Positions 1-9,667 of a stretch of 64,000 nucleotides of DNA are shown here, in pieces. Location: positions 124,001 to 188,000 of the forward strand of contig NZ_JACJTV010000005.1 of NCBI RefSeq assembly GCF_014698845.1, written 5' to 3'. The position numbers and the translations under genes are program-made. Every line of letters starts with the position of its first letter. Position 1 is the first letter of the stretch. A model generated the notes under the pieces. The model was not told where the DNA came from, made no database searches, and worked only from the letters and a program-made list of their open reading frames with translations. This stretch comes from Coleofasciculus sp. FACHB-1120 (GTDB lineage: Bacteria > Cyanobacteriota > Cyanobacteriia > Cyanobacteriales > FACHB-T130).

Positions 1-562
1 GCTCTGCTAGCAGCTCTTTGAGCGGCGGAGCATTGCGTAGACTTCGCCAGATGACAAACTCGAATCGCTCTTGAATTTGAAGCGCTAACTTCACCGATAA
101 ACAGGTTTTGCCAATCCCGCCCATTCCCAACAGTGTCACCAATCGGCAGCGTTCCGACAAAATCCAGTGGGTTAATATTGCTAGTTCTTCTGTACGCCCG
201 GAGAAAAAACCATACTCAGGTGCTTCGCCCCAATCTTGCCGTCCTTCTTTCGTCGTGGCGCTTCCTAGCTCTGCAATCGGCTCAATTTTAGAAGCGGGTA
301 AATCGTAATCACTTTGTTCTAATAAGAGGTTAAAAGCTCTGAAGCAACGACTCAGGGTGCGCTTATCAACCCCAGCTTCACAAGCAAATACCTTCATCAG
401 GGTATCTGGATCTAAGCCAGTGCGATCGCTTAACGCTTCCAGAGTGTACCGATTGTGAGATTTTTCACAACTTTCCGCTTCAGATTTTGCAGCCTCGAGT
501 TTCTTTAATCCTTGAGGCGTGAGAATCACACCACGCCTGCGTTTTTGTTGTTGTAAATTCAT
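1..562 (-). CDS. STAND/NB-ARC ATPase, N-terminal part (runs off left edge)
   Basis: Reading the minus strand from an ATG at 560-562 gives 187 uninterrupted codons to the window edge. Residues about 1-85 look like the small helix-turn-helix-like module that cyanobacterial WD40/STAND proteins carry (RRRGVILTPQGLKKLE, then RYTLEALSDRTGLDPDT and GVDKRTLSRCFRAFN). An NB-ARC P-loop domain follows, with GRTEELAIL and Walker A GMGGIGKT. The segment from GRTEEL onward is very close to the same part of the complete NB-ARC-WD40 protein at 11552-15130, so the two are paralogues with different N-terminal modules. The family is thought to act as a ligand-sensing ATPase switch in signalling or defence. The C-terminal sensor, perhaps WD40 repeats, is outside the window, so subtype and function remain open. 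Confidence 0.85.
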   Translation of the reverse strand, partial: MNLQQQKRRRGVILTPQGLKKLEAAKSEAESCEKSHNRYTLEALSDRTGLDPDTLMKVFACEAGVDKRTLSRCFRAFNLLLEQSDYDLPASKIEPIAELGSATTKEGRQDWGEAPEYGFFSGRTEELAILTHWILSERCRLVTLLGMGGIGKTCLSVKLALQIQERFEFVIWRSLRNAPPLKELLAE

Positions 563-1345
563 CAGAGAAATATCTGAGTTTAACAAACATACCAACCCGT
601 GGGGCAGGCAAAACCCGGTGTATGTGGTCTGTGGGCAATAGGTTCCACCCCACTAAATAGACTGCTACAAACTTCGGATACAGATTTCCTGAACCTCAAG
701 GAACTTAATCACCCCGATTATGGCAAAGCTATCGGCTGGTTGATCCGAAGATTAAGAAAATTTTCCGATTTTAAGCAACTTCGTAAAGTTAGCATCTTAA
801 TTTTTTTCCAGATGAAAAGCTTACGATATCTGGCTTTAGAGAATTCATTGCCAGAAATATTTAAGTTCTTTGTTTAGATCCTAAACTTCGGTGGCTGATA
901 TTTGATGGACGCTGCAAACTGGACTTATGCAAACCTCAATGAATTTTGCTTGTTCAAGCACAAACACTTCGTTAGAGAAAATTTTCAGGAATTGATTTGC
1001 TGGGTATTGTGGTTTTCTTCCGAAGCAAGCTCTCAAGTTCGTTTGTGTACCAGTATCCGCGATGAATCATGGGTAGGATACTTTTTTTCACAAACAATTA
1101 TGTTGACATTAGGCAAATCTAAGAATCATGAGTCAGAAAAGAACCGGATAAATCTACTCTTTAAAATCCCACAGTAAAACCAGCAGTCAAAAAGACTTAA
1201 ATTCCCCTATTAGGAGCGCTGGAAGGAATCAGTGTGTAAGACCTGCAAAATTCACAAAATTACAGCTAAGTACAAGTCGTGTACCCATCTCAAAAAGGCT
1301 TAATTTAGCACCTTTATTGTCATCAACAGTCCATCGCATTCATTT
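563..1345. other. Gene-free stretch upstream of the lipoxygenase
   Basis: This 783-base stretch holds the divergent upstream regions of the STAND ATPase and the lipoxygenase. The two open frames inside it (GTG start near 599; start near 902) have unconvincing protein composition, no clear ribosome binding site and no family resemblance. A TTGACA hexamer lies at 1103-1108, but the -10 at 17-base spacing is poor. I see no RNA gene or convincing promoter. Confidence 0.5.
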
Positions 1346-4300
1346 ATGGAGACATCCGCAATGACCTCACTACTCAACTTAAATTCAACAGACGATCTGG
1401 AGTTCGGCAAACACGTCTCGCGAACGAACGTCCAAAAGATACCCATTTCGGTAAACCAGTTTTGGTCCGGATTCGATGACTATCTCTCGTTGCAGAAAGT
1501 TCTCGGCGCACACGAAAATACTGAACTGGAAACCGGGGATGGAAAACCGGAGAATGGAGTAGGAGCCATCATCCGATTCGATTTCATGGGTGGAATCACT
1601 CGCGAGCGGCTGGTTGTTAAGGACGATCAAAACCACGTGTGGAAGATCGACATCCCAGAGCCGAATGTGCTGTTCACGTTCTACGAAGCTACTGCGCGGG
1701 TATACGACACGGAGACTGGCCCAGAAGTAGCGCTGACGATGGAAGTCGTGATGCGGAGCGAGAACCGAGAAGATCGGGCAAAAGCACTCCAGATTCTGGA
1801 AAACTTCCTGCCAACGCGCATTCCTGAAGTCACCAACTTCATCCTCCAAAGAGACGGAATCAAGTGTTCGTTCGAGTTTGATGTCTACTGTCCCGTAGAT
1901 AAGTTGTGGGCTGTCGTTGGCAATTGGCAGGATGTCTCATGGGTGCAATACGCCACTGGGGTGAAAATAGGGCCTGACAATAAGCGGCAGATCCTCTTCC
2001 CGAACGGTGGAGTTGTCGAGGAGAGCCTCGTGTCTGTCTCGGACAAAGACCGAACTTTAGCCTATGAAATGACCAAGAGTGCTTCGATGCCAATCAATCT
2101 CTACAGGGCTACAGTGAAGCTCTCTGAGGTGAATGCCGAAGTCACCAAAGTGAACTATGACAACATCTTCATCCCTGAAGAGGGGCAAGATGCCCAGCAA
2201 CTCAAAGCCAATATCGAAAAGATGTTCAACCAGCGATTTGAGTGGGTCAAATCGCAATTTGACACTCGCAAAGACACCCAGAAAAAAACTAGCAGCGCAA
2301 ATGTCACAGGTATCGTTCGCGCCCCAATTGACAAAGTGTGGGCGGTCTTCAGACCCTTTGGTGAGGAGACGATGAAATGGTGGCCCATCTATGAATCGAT
2401 GAAATTGGATGCCCCAGGCAAAGACGAAGTTGGGGCAATCCGCTCCTTCAAGACTCTCTCAGGGCGCGAATATAAAGAGCGTCTGGAGATGCGCGACGAC
2501 CAGAAGCACATCTTGAAATACTCCTTTGTCGAAGTCAAACCCAGTCTCCCCATAACGAGTGCCATCACGACTGTTGAGATGTCAGCCCAGAGTCCGACCG
2601 AGACGGTGATTCATTGGTTTTCTGAAAGTGAAATCAGCAGCCCCGTTTTTGCCGGACAAATCACTAGCGGTCAGGAGAAGACTTACACCGAAGCGATCAA
2701 ATCCCTGGATAAGCACTTTAATCCCAGTATTGGCAAGCTAGAAATTGAACTGATTAGCGGCAAAGATTTGCTCAAAACTGGCTTGTTTAATCCCGATCCT
2801 TTTGTCGTCATCGATCTTGACGAGGCGAAGCCACAAGAATCGAAGGCTTGTTTGCAGACTTGCAACCCCTTCTGGAACGAAAAGTTCACCTTGGACTTGG
2901 TGAGCATTGAGGGTAAGCTGCGTTTCAGCGTTTGGGACGCCAACCTCGGCAAAGATGAGTTTATGGGCACTGCCGAAGTTGATTTGCACGAGTTGAAATC
3001 TGGTCAAGTAACACGTAAAACGCTACCGCTAAAGCGTACCCAGCGTGGAGAGATTGTCGTTTCCTTGCAGTTGTTGCTGGATTCCGGGGAAAAACTCCCC
3101 AACACCAAAGAGATGGAGCATCAACAAGCGATCGCTTTCCTCACTGGTGTTTTGGACGATGTTAAAAAGCAAATTTTGCAAGTCGTGCAGCAGCAGGCAG
3201 CTGGCAAAGACCAAAAGTATGAATATCAAAGGTATCCTCGCCGGTCGGATACGCCTGACGTAGCTTTGGAAGAACTTCCCCGGATGGTGAAAGGTCTACC
3301 TCCTATGGAGGCACTACCACCCCAGAAACTGGGATTAATTTCGCAGCGGATCGCTGAGTACGCTTACTCAGAAGTAGGATTTGTCAACAGGCTACAGAAG
3401 ATCCAGCAGGAGGGCGGCGATCCCTGGACAGCCTTCTACGATGGTTGGGTCAAGTCTCCATATAACCTTCCGAAAACGTGGAAGGACGATCTGGAATTCT
3501 GCCGCCAGCTGATCCAAGGGGTTAATCCGATGTGCATTACCCTCTGCACAGACGAAAGTGTTGTCCCCAAAGACATGGCACACCTGACTGCACAAGGGAA
3601 AACCATTCCGGAGCTAATCGCCCAAAAACGGTTATTCATCCTGGATTACCAATATCTGGAGGATATCCCCCAGCTCGGTGGTAAAGTTTTCTATGCTCCA
3701 TACGTGTTGGTATACCGGGAACTCTTGGAGGATGGCAAGTCCCGACTGAATCTTCTTGGCATCCAACTAACGCGCCACACAGACCGCAAAAACGAGGTCT
3801 ACACTCCTAACTCACCCTGTCCCAACAAGTATTTGCTCGCGAAGATTCATGTAGCCTGTGCTGACAACCAGTACCACCAGTTTATTTCTCACTTAGGCTA
3901 CGCGCACTTAGCGGCAGAATCTTATGCCATCAGCCATCACAACGCTTTTCCTAAAGATCACCCGATTGGTCAAATGCTGAAGCCGCACTTCCAAGACACC
4001 ATCGGTATCAACTATCTTGCTCGTCAGACTCTAGTCTCTTACGTAGCTCCCTTTACCAATAATACTTTCGCGACTGGCACGGGGGGCGGCTTGCACCTCT
4101 TCCTGAAAGCATGGAAGCAGTGGGACTTTTTTAGGATGAGCTTCCCGCAAGAACTCTTATCGCGGGGATTTGACGAGCAAGGTTCGGACGGCGTTGAAGA
4201 CTTCTACTATCGTGAGGATGGCTTCAAAATTTGGAATGCAATTCGGGAATACGTCAGCAATATCGTGGCGGCTGTGTATAAGGATGATGCCGCAGTAGCA

Positions 4301-4813
4301 GCAGACAAAGTTATCCAAGCTTGGGCGCAGGAAACTGCCGATCCGGAGCGTGGAGACGTTCCTGGTTTTCCATCTGCCATTGAAACGCGGGAGCTGTTGG
4401 TCGAAACCCTGACCAGTATTATTTTCCTAGTCAGCGCCCAGCATTCAGCCGTTAACTTCCCCCAAGAGCAATACCTAGCGTATATCCCTAACCGACCCAA
4501 TGCCCTCTATAAGGGAGTCCCTGAAACTGAAGGCGATATCACAATGGAATACGTGATGAGTTCCTTACAGAGCTTTGTCAGCTCTCATTTTGAAATCGCT
4601 TTCGCCTACTTCCTCACCACCCCGTCTTTGCATCCAATGTTCGAGTTGCCGTTAGAAAGCGATCGCTTCTCTGATATCCACGCGATTTTTATGGCGAAGC
4701 TGAATCTAATAGCGGTGGAGATTGAGCAGCGGAACAAACGGTTGGAACAGGAAGGCAAGACTCCTTATCCCTACCTGTCACCGAAGCAAATTGCTTCCAG
4801 CATTGATATTTGA
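1346..4813 (+). CDS. Multidomain lipoxygenase: three SRPBCC/START-like modules, C2-like module, lipoxygenase
   Basis: The C-terminal half (about residues 600-1155) is a lipoxygenase, a non-heme iron dioxygenase that makes fatty-acid hydroperoxides. All five expected iron ligands are visible: H849 and H854 (FISHLGYAHLAAE, followed by HPIGQMLKPH), H1033 and N1037 (SAQHSAVNFPQ), and the terminal isoleucine I1155. The INYLARQTL segment has Ala at what I take to be the position linked to S-stereospecificity. In front lie three repeated hydrophobic-pocket modules of SRPBCC/START type (about 1-155, 160-310 and 315-460; each has a 'W..V' helix start and a conserved strand order), then a C2-like beta-sandwich (about 463-570) that may bind membrane. 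At 1155 residues it is far longer than ordinary bacterial lipoxygenases. ATG 1361 is preceded by GGAG at good spacing and may be the true start. Product regiochemistry cannot be read from the sequence. Confidence 0.88.
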   Translation: METSAMTSLLNLNSTDDLEFGKHVSRTNVQKIPISVNQFWSGFDDYLSLQKVLGAHENTELETGDGKPENGVGAIIRFDFMGGITRERLVVKDDQNHVWKIDIPEPNVLFTFYEATARVYDTETGPEVALTMEVVMRSENREDRAKALQILENFLPTRIPEVTNFILQRDGIKCSFEFDVYCPVDKLWAVVGNWQDVSWVQYATGVKIGPDNKRQILFPNGGVVEESLVSVSDKDRTLAYEMTKSASMPINLYRATVKLSEVNAEVTKVNYDNIFIPEEGQDAQQLKANIEKMFNQRFEWVKSQFDTRKDTQKKTSSANVTGIVRAPIDKVWAVFRPFGEETMKWWPIYESMKLDAPGKDEVGAIRSFKTLSGREYKERLEMRDDQKHILKYSFVEVKPSLPITSAITTVEMSAQSPTETVIHWFSESEISSPVFAGQITSGQEKTYTEAIKSLDKHFNPSIGKLEIELISGKDLLKTGLFNPDPFVVIDLDEAKPQESKACLQTCNPFWNEKFTLDLVSIEGKLRFSVWDANLGKDEFMGTAEVDLHELKSGQVTRKTLPLKRTQRGEIVVSLQLLLDSGEKLPNTKEMEHQQAIAFLTGVLDDVKKQILQVVQQQAAGKDQKYEYQRYPRRSDTPDVALEELPRMVKGLPPMEALPPQKLGLISQRIAEYAYSEVGFVNRLQKIQQEGGDPWTAFYDGWVKSPYNLPKTWKDDLEFCRQLIQGVNPMCITLCTDESVVPKDMAHLTAQGKTIPELIAQKRLFILDYQYLEDIPQLGGKVFYAPYVLVYRELLEDGKSRLNLLGIQLTRHTDRKNEVYTPNSPCPNKYLLAKIHVACADNQYHQFISHLGYAHLAAESYAISHHNAFPKDHPIGQMLKPHFQDTIGINYLARQTLVSYVAPFTNNTFATGTGGGLHLFLKAWKQWDFFRMSFPQELLSRGFDEQGSDGVEDFYYREDGFKIWNAIREYVSNIVAAVYKDDAAVAADKVIQAWAQETADPERGDVPGFPSAIETRELLVETLTSIIFLVSAQHSAVNFPQEQYLAYIPNRPNALYKGVPETEGDITMEYVMSSLQSFVSSHFEIAFAYFLTTPSLHPMFELPLESDRFSDIHAIFMAKLNLIAVEIEQRNKRLEQEGKTPYPYLSPKQIASSIDI
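1348..1363 (+). promoter_or_regulatory. Ribosome binding site favouring the internal lipoxygenase start at 1361
   Basis: GGAG at 1348-1351 lies nine bases before ATG 1361, while ATG 1346 has no purine-rich match upstream. The protein therefore probably begins MTSLLN, five residues later than the longest reading. Confidence 0.5.
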
Positions 4814-4869
4814 TGGTTTTAGTACAGCTTAAGCTGGAGAAGGCATCAATAGACTGATTTTCCATGATT

Positions 4870-4895
4870 CCTAGGGAGGCGATCGCTTCCCTAGG
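4870..4895. repeat. Near-perfect palindrome centred on HIP1, downstream of the lipoxygenase
   Basis: The 26 bases from CCTAGGGAG to TCCCTAGG read almost identically on both strands and are centred on GCGATCGC. The hairpin could end lipoxygenase transcription, but no T-run follows, so it may simply be a HIP1-seeded palindromic repeat. Confidence 0.6.
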
Positions 4896-4977
4896 AGTTG
4901 ATAATACAAAACAGGTTAAGAGCCTTCACCGCCTGATTTTGACTGCATTGAGTTGACAAGCGAACAAGGAACAAACA

Positions 4978-5958
4978 ATGAAGAATCGGAAACTTGGAAG
5001 CCAAGGACTGATTGTTTCGGAACTGGGACTAGGATGTATGGGGATGTCCGAGTTCTACGGTACAGCTGATGAAACCGAGTCAATTGCTACCCTTCACCGC
5101 GCTCTTGATCTGGGTGTTACGTTTCTCGATACCGCTGACGTATACGGAATTGATGGCGCGAACGAACTTCTAATCGGCAAGACGATCGCAGACCAACGCG
5201 ATCGCGTCGTTCTAGCCACTAAGTTCGGCATCGAGCGCACAAAGGAAGCCATGATCGGCATTAATGGCAGCCCTGAGTACGTCCATCAAGCGTGTGATGC
5301 ATCTCTGCAACGGCTGGGATTTGATTATATTGACCTCTACTACCTCCACCGAGTTGACCTGAGGGTTCCGATTGAGGAAACAGTTGGGGCAATGGCAGAG
5401 CTGGTAAAACAAGGTAAAGTCCGCTTCATTGGTCTCTCTGAAGTCTCTGCTGAGACATTGCGACGTGCCCATGCCATCCATCCCATTACTGCTTTGCAGA
5501 CAGAATACTCGCTCTGGAGCCGCGATCCAGAAGACGAAATTCTACCCGCAGTTCGCGAATTAGGGATTGGCTTTGTGCCATATAGTCCTCTAGGGCGCGG
5601 CTTTCTTTCCGGTACGCTGACCAGTCCAGACCAGCTTGCTCCCGACGATTTCCGCCGGACTTCGCCAAGGTTCCAAGGAGAAAACTTTTACAAGAATCTT
5701 GACCTAGTTGAACGGGTAAAAGAAATTGCTGTCGAAAAAGGCGTTACTCCCGGTCAATTAGCCCTCGCGTGGTTGCTCTCCCAAGGAGACGACATTGTGC
5801 CGATTCCTGGAACAAAGCGCCGTCAATATCTTGAAGAAAATGTCGCGGCAGTAGAGATTACATTAACGCCAGAAGAACTTGACCGCATCGATGAGGTAGC
5901 ACCCAAGAACATTGCATCTGGCACTCGTTACCCGGATATGGGTACGGTGAATCGCTAA
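4978..5958 (+). CDS. Aldo/keto reductase
   Basis: This 326-residue, full-length NADPH-dependent aldo/keto reductase is most like the AKR13/YakC-type group (N-terminus [19 protein letters not shown]). The catalytic tetrad is visible as D51 and Y56 (FLDTADVYG), K82 (LATKFG) and H124 (LYYLHRVD). The C-terminal cofactor segment [16 protein letters not shown] is typical of the family. AAGGA upstream of ATG 4978 supports the start. It follows the lipoxygenase on the same strand after 164 bases and a palindrome. It might reduce lipoxygenase-derived carbonyls, but the family is broad and nothing in the sequence fixes a substrate. Confidence 0.9.
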   Translation: MKNRKLGSQGLIVSELGLGCMGMSEFYGTADETESIATLHRALDLGVTFLDTADVYGIDGANELLIGKTIADQRDRVVLATKFGIERTKEAMIGINGSPEYVHQACDASLQRLGFDYIDLYYLHRVDLRVPIEETVGAMAELVKQGKVRFIGLSEVSAETLRRAHAIHPITALQTEYSLWSRDPEDEILPAVRELGIGFVPYSPLGRGFLSGTLTSPDQLAPDDFRRTSPRFQGENFYKNLDLVERVKEIAVEKGVTPGQLALAWLLSQGDDIVPIPGTKRRQYLEENVAAVEITLTPEELDRIDEVAPKNIASGTRYPDMGTVNR

Positions 5959-6201
5959 AGAAACCTCAAGCCTAAGTGCAAAAAGATTGAGCTAGAGAAC
6001 ATCCGCGTTCCGGTGATTACACCGGGCGCGGGTGTAACCACAACCAGCGCGATTGTTAAGACCCCCACGAGGCGATCACTTCAAGCGTTGACTTAATCGT
6101 TGATGCCACTCTTAAGGATGGTCACAGGAGCGATTATTGAGTGCGATCGCTCTCTGCTTCTGAACCAAGATGACAAGAGTGCGATCGCGTAGCCTCCTTT
6201 T
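5959..6201. other. Intergenic DNA with HIP1 sites and an unidentified short coding-like remnant
   Basis: Between two convergent genes. About 35 plus-strand codons near 5983-6094 read as protein-like (ENIRVPVITPGAGVTTTSAI) and stop before any domain can be recognised. This may be a decayed gene fragment. Two GCGATCGC sites lie at the leuS end. Confidence 0.35.
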
Positions 6202-8823
6202 TCAACCCACCACAAAATTCACCAACTTTCCAGGCACTACAATCACCTTTTTAATTTCCTTGCCTTCGATGAACCGCTGAGCAACTTCTGACTCGCGGGC
6301 ATACTGTTCTAAAGCTTCCCGATTCGCATCAGCGGGCACTTGAATCGCCCCACGGGTTTTGCCCATGACTTGAATCACCAGCGTGATTTCATCGACAACC
6401 AAGGCAGCCGGATCGACAGTAGGCCAAGTTTGGGTGTGTACCGAATCGCTGTGACCGATTGTGTGCCACAGTTCTTCAGCAATGTGAGGGGCAAAAGGAG
6501 CCATCAGGTGAATCAGAGTTTCTATCCCTTCGGCATACACTGGCGAGTCTTTGCATTTGGCGTCAGCTAAAGCATTGCTCAACTTCATTAACTCGGAAAT
6601 TGCTGTATTGAATTGATACTCGCCCTCTAAATCTTCTGTAACCGCTTGAATCGCCCCGTGAATTGCCCGTCGCAAGTCTTTTTCGCCCTTATTCATTTCT
6701 CCCCCTTTCTCAGGGGGGCTAGAGGGATGAGCAACAAATTCTGCCGCCAGTCGCCAGACGCGGTTAAGGAAGCGAAATTGTCCTTCAACGTCGGCATCAT
6801 CCCATTCCAAATCTTTTTCTGGGGGTGCCTTGAACAAGATAAACATCCGCGCCGTATCTGCCCCGTACTTAGCAAGGACTTCCTCTGGATCGATGCCGTT
6901 GTACTTCGACTTGGACATCTTTTCATAAAAGACTTGCAACGGTTCCCCCGTTTCTGGGTCTTTTGGATCGGCTGGGTCTACCTGTGCCGCTGGAATGTAT
7001 TTTTCAGTGGCAGGATTTTTGTAGGTAGTGCCCTGCACCATGCCCTGAGTTAGTAGGCGTTGGAAGGGTTCGTCGAAGTTCAAAAGACCGCAGTCTCTCA
7101 AAACCTTGGTAAAGAACCGCGAGTACAACAAGTGCAAAATCGCGTGTTCAATCCCGCCCACATACTGGTCTACCGGCATCCAGTCATTGGTTTTTGCGGG
7201 GTCGAAAACTTGCTGTTCGTTTTTGGCATCGGGATAGCGCAAGAAATACCACGACGAATCAATAAATGTATCCATCGTGTCCGTTTCCCGCTTGGCTGGG
7301 GTGCCGCAAGAGGGACAAGGAACATTAACAAAAGCTTCCATCTGCGCCAGCGGAGACGCCCCGCGACCCGTGAATTCTACCTCTTCCGGCAATCGAACCG
7401 GCAAGTCTTCATCCGGCACCGGCACCGTACCGCATCTGGGACAGTGAATTGCCGGAATAGGTGCCCCCCAATAGCGTTGCCGCGAAATTAACCAATCCCG
7501 CAGGCGATACTGCACCCGCGCTTTCCCCCAACCCTCTTTTTCTGCGTATTGAACAATCGCTGTTTTCGCTTCCGTTGAATCCATCCCATTAAATTGGTCT
7601 GAATTCACCACAATTCCTGGTTCGGTATAAGCCTGCTGTAGAGACCCAAAATTTCCCGTCTCTACATCATCCCCTGGCGGCACAATTACAACCTGAATGG
7701 GGAGATTCTGCTCCTTAGCAAACCGGAAGTCCCGCGTGTCGTGGGCTGGAACACCCATCACCGCGCCAGTGCCGTACTCGTACAATACATAATCGGCAAT
7801 CCAGATGGGAATTTCTTCTCCCGTAAAAGGATTCATCGCCTTCCCGCCAGTCGGAATACCGCGCTTTGGCTTATCCTCTGCGGTGCGTTCCAATTCGCTT
7901 TGTTGGGCGACTTCTTGGATAAATCCTTCTACCGCCTCTTTTCGGTCTGGAGTTGTCACTTTGGCAGTCAAAGGATGTTCTGGCGCTAGCACCACGTAAG
8001 TCACGCCATAGACGGTATCGGGACGAGTGGTGAAAACCCCAATTTTTTCATCCAACCCGACAATCGGAAATTCTAGGTAAGCGCCAGTGGATTTACCAAT
8101 CCAGTTCGCCTGCATCAACTTGACTCGTTCGGGCCATCCGCTCAATTTGTCCAAATCGTTGAGCAATTGCTCGGCGTAGTCGGTAATTTTTAGGAACCAC
8201 TGCCGCAACATTTTCCGTTCGACTTTGGCACCGGAACGCCAAGATTTGCCGTCGATGACTTGTTCATTTGCCAGCACCGTCTGGTCGATGGGGTCCCAAT
8301 TGACGGCGGCTTCTTTCTGGTAAGCCAGTCCGGCTTTTAAAAACTGCAAGAAGCTCCACTGCGTCCACTTGTAATAGTCGGGCGAACAGGTGGCAACTTC
8401 GCGGTTCCAGTCGATTGAAAGCCCTAACTGCTGCAATTGATGCCGCATCTGAGCAATATTTTGATAAGTCCATTTTCCGGGAGCAATGCCCCGGTCAATA
8501 GCGGCATTTTCGGCTGGCAAACCAAAGGCATCCCAACCCATCGGATGGAGTACGCGATACCCTTGCATCCGCTTGAGTCGGGCAATCACATCCGTGATGG
8601 TGTAGTTGCGGACGTGTCCCATGTGCAGGCTGCCCGATGGATAGGGGAACATGGACAGAGCATAGAACTTGGGCTTAGTGCTATCTGTGGGGGTTTTATC
8701 TAAGCTTTGTTCTGCCCAAGTCTGTTGCCACTTTTCCTCGATTGCTGCTGGGTTGTAACGGGACTCCACGGAAAAAACTCCTGCTGGATTAGTAATCGTG
8801 TCTGCCTCAATATTCTGACACAA
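6202..8823 (-). CDS. leuS: Leucyl-tRNA synthetase
   Basis: Class I aminoacyl-tRNA synthetase that charges tRNA-Leu in the cytoplasm; 873 residues, normal for bacterial LeuRS. The HIGH-type motif is at [13 protein letters not shown] near residue 60. An editing (CP1) domain includes [12 protein letters not shown]. The KMSKS loop reads MSKSKYNG, and the anticodon-binding and C-terminal domains follow. About residues 696-707 hold a low-complexity SSPPEKGG insert that matches the GC-rich inverted repeat family elsewhere in the window. It lies after the catalytic core, where LeuRS proteins do not normally carry such a sequence. The gene is convergent with the aldo/keto reductase and appears monocistronic. 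Function is secure; the effect of the insert is unknown. Confidence 0.98.
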   Translation of the reverse strand: MCQNIEADTITNPAGVFSVESRYNPAAIEEKWQQTWAEQSLDKTPTDSTKPKFYALSMFPYPSGSLHMGHVRNYTITDVIARLKRMQGYRVLHPMGWDAFGLPAENAAIDRGIAPGKWTYQNIAQMRHQLQQLGLSIDWNREVATCSPDYYKWTQWSFLQFLKAGLAYQKEAAVNWDPIDQTVLANEQVIDGKSWRSGAKVERKMLRQWFLKITDYAEQLLNDLDKLSGWPERVKLMQANWIGKSTGAYLEFPIVGLDEKIGVFTTRPDTVYGVTYVVLAPEHPLTAKVTTPDRKEAVEGFIQEVAQQSELERTAEDKPKRGIPTGGKAMNPFTGEEIPIWIADYVLYEYGTGAVMGVPAHDTRDFRFAKEQNLPIQVVIVPPGDDVETGNFGSLQQAYTEPGIVVNSDQFNGMDSTEAKTAIVQYAEKEGWGKARVQYRLRDWLISRQRYWGAPIPAIHCPRCGTVPVPDEDLPVRLPEEVEFTGRGASPLAQMEAFVNVPCPSCGTPAKRETDTMDTFIDSSWYFLRYPDAKNEQQVFDPAKTNDWMPVDQYVGGIEHAILHLLYSRFFTKVLRDCGLLNFDEPFQRLLTQGMVQGTTYKNPATEKYIPAAQVDPADPKDPETGEPLQVFYEKMSKSKYNGIDPEEVLAKYGADTARMFILFKAPPEKDLEWDDADVEGQFRFLNRVWRLAAEFVAHPSSPPEKGGEMNKGEKDLRRAIHGAIQAVTEDLEGEYQFNTAISELMKLSNALADAKCKDSPVYAEGIETLIHLMAPFAPHIAEELWHTIGHSDSVHTQTWPTVDPAALVVDEITLVIQVMGKTRGAIQVPADANREALEQYARESEVAQRFIEGKEIKKVIVVPGKLVNFVVG
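6700..6735. repeat. GC-rich inverted repeat remnant inserted in frame in leuS
   Basis: CCCCCTTTCTCAGGGGGG forms a short hairpin, flanked by GCTAGAGGGATGAG. It resembles the arms of the repeats in the NRPS genes and at 34336 and 62663. It adds about a dozen residues (SSPPEKGG and neighbours) without breaking the frame. Confidence 0.6.
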
Positions 8824-9197
8824 TTGTTCACCATAGTCTGGACAGTAGGCTACACTATCGATTTAAATTTTTCTGTTTTTTGCTGACGCAGAAGACATCC
8901 ACATCCTACGTAGATAGGGGCTGAACTGCACTAAGGATAATCAGTGTTTATCACAATCCTTTTTGATTGAACGGATATTCTTTGAAAAAACTGTGTTTGG
9001 GGAGCCTGCGCTTTGCGCTTAGAACGCACTAGCGATCGCGTTGCCATGCTCCAAGGACGATAGCCTATATGTATTAGCGATATAGAACGTGGAGAAAGAG
9101 TAAGAATAGGAGTTAATAAATCATTTGAAATTACGATGTTAAGTAAGAGTAATATCTTTTTAGCAGCAATGTTTTACATATCTATAGCAAGTAGATT
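8824..9197. other. Divergent intergenic region between leuS and the GGCT-like gene
   Basis: 374 bases carrying the upstream regions of both genes. It contains short GC-rich patches around a HIP1 site (about 9001-9065) typical of dispersed cyanobacterial repeats, and AT-rich DNA nearer 9100-9190. I find no open frame or RNA gene. Confidence 0.5.
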
Positions 9198-9611
9198 TTG
9201 AGTAATTTACAAGTCTTTGTTTACGGCACTTTGAAACCGGGAGAGTGCAATTACGAGCGATACTGTGCTGGAAAGGTGGTGGAAGAAGAAAGAGCGATCG
9301 CATTCGGTGAACTTTTTTCCCTCCCAGCAGGGTATCCCGCGATGATCCCTGGCAGTGCAGAAATTCACGGATTCTTACTCACGTTTCCCGATTCAACTGT
9401 GTTACAGACACTTGATAATCTGGAAGGTTATGATCCTCATCGCCCAGAGGCACAAAATGAATATAACCGGCACCAAATTGAGACGTATAACCTATCTGGG
9501 CAGCCGCTAGCAATGGCTTGGACTTACTTGATGACCCCCGCTCAAGTTCGACACCAAAAAGGGGTTCTGCTGACCTCTGGATGGTGGAGCCGCTTAAAAA
9601 ATAATGAGTGA
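9198..9611 (+). CDS. Gamma-glutamylcyclotransferase (AIG2/BtrG-like) family protein
   Basis: This 137-residue protein is the size of a single GGCT-fold domain. The N-terminal substrate loop YGTLKPG (residues 9-15) and the putative catalytic glutamate E76 in LDNLEGYDP are in their usual places. Such enzymes convert gamma-glutamyl amines or peptides to 5-oxoproline plus free amine. The start is a TTG at 9198. No in-frame ATG precedes YGTLKPG, and the strand begins immediately (NLQVFVYG), so TTG fits. The stop codon lies inside a strong hairpin that also ends the convergent anti-sigma gene. The physiological substrate cannot be read. Confidence 0.85.
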   Translation: MSNLQVFVYGTLKPGECNYERYCAGKVVEEERAIAFGELFSLPAGYPAMIPGSAEIHGFLLTFPDSTVLQTLDNLEGYDPHRPEAQNEYNRHQIETYNLSGQPLAMAWTYLMTPAQVRHQKGVLLTSGWWSRLKNNE

Positions 9612-9641
9612 TGAGTTTATTCTAAAACTCATCACTCATTA
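9602..9641. terminator. Bidirectional terminator hairpin
   Basis: A perfect 17-base-pair stem (9602-9618 with 9625-9641, six-base loop) is flanked by an A-run on the left and a T-run (ATATTTTTT) on the right. It sits between two convergent genes and overlaps the GGCT stop codon. It suits intrinsic termination from both sides. Confidence 0.85.
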
Positions 9642-9667
9642 CCCAATATTTTTTAAGTCAGAGCAGA

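Noticed and set aside
1103-1131. Sigma-70 promoter from TTGACA at 1103
   Set aside because: At 17-base spacing the -10 reads TCATGA, a weak match, so I do not annotate it.
599-1177. Two open frames of about 90 codons upstream of the lipoxygenase
   Set aside because: GTG/weak starts, no ribosome binding site, unlikely composition and no recognisable motif.
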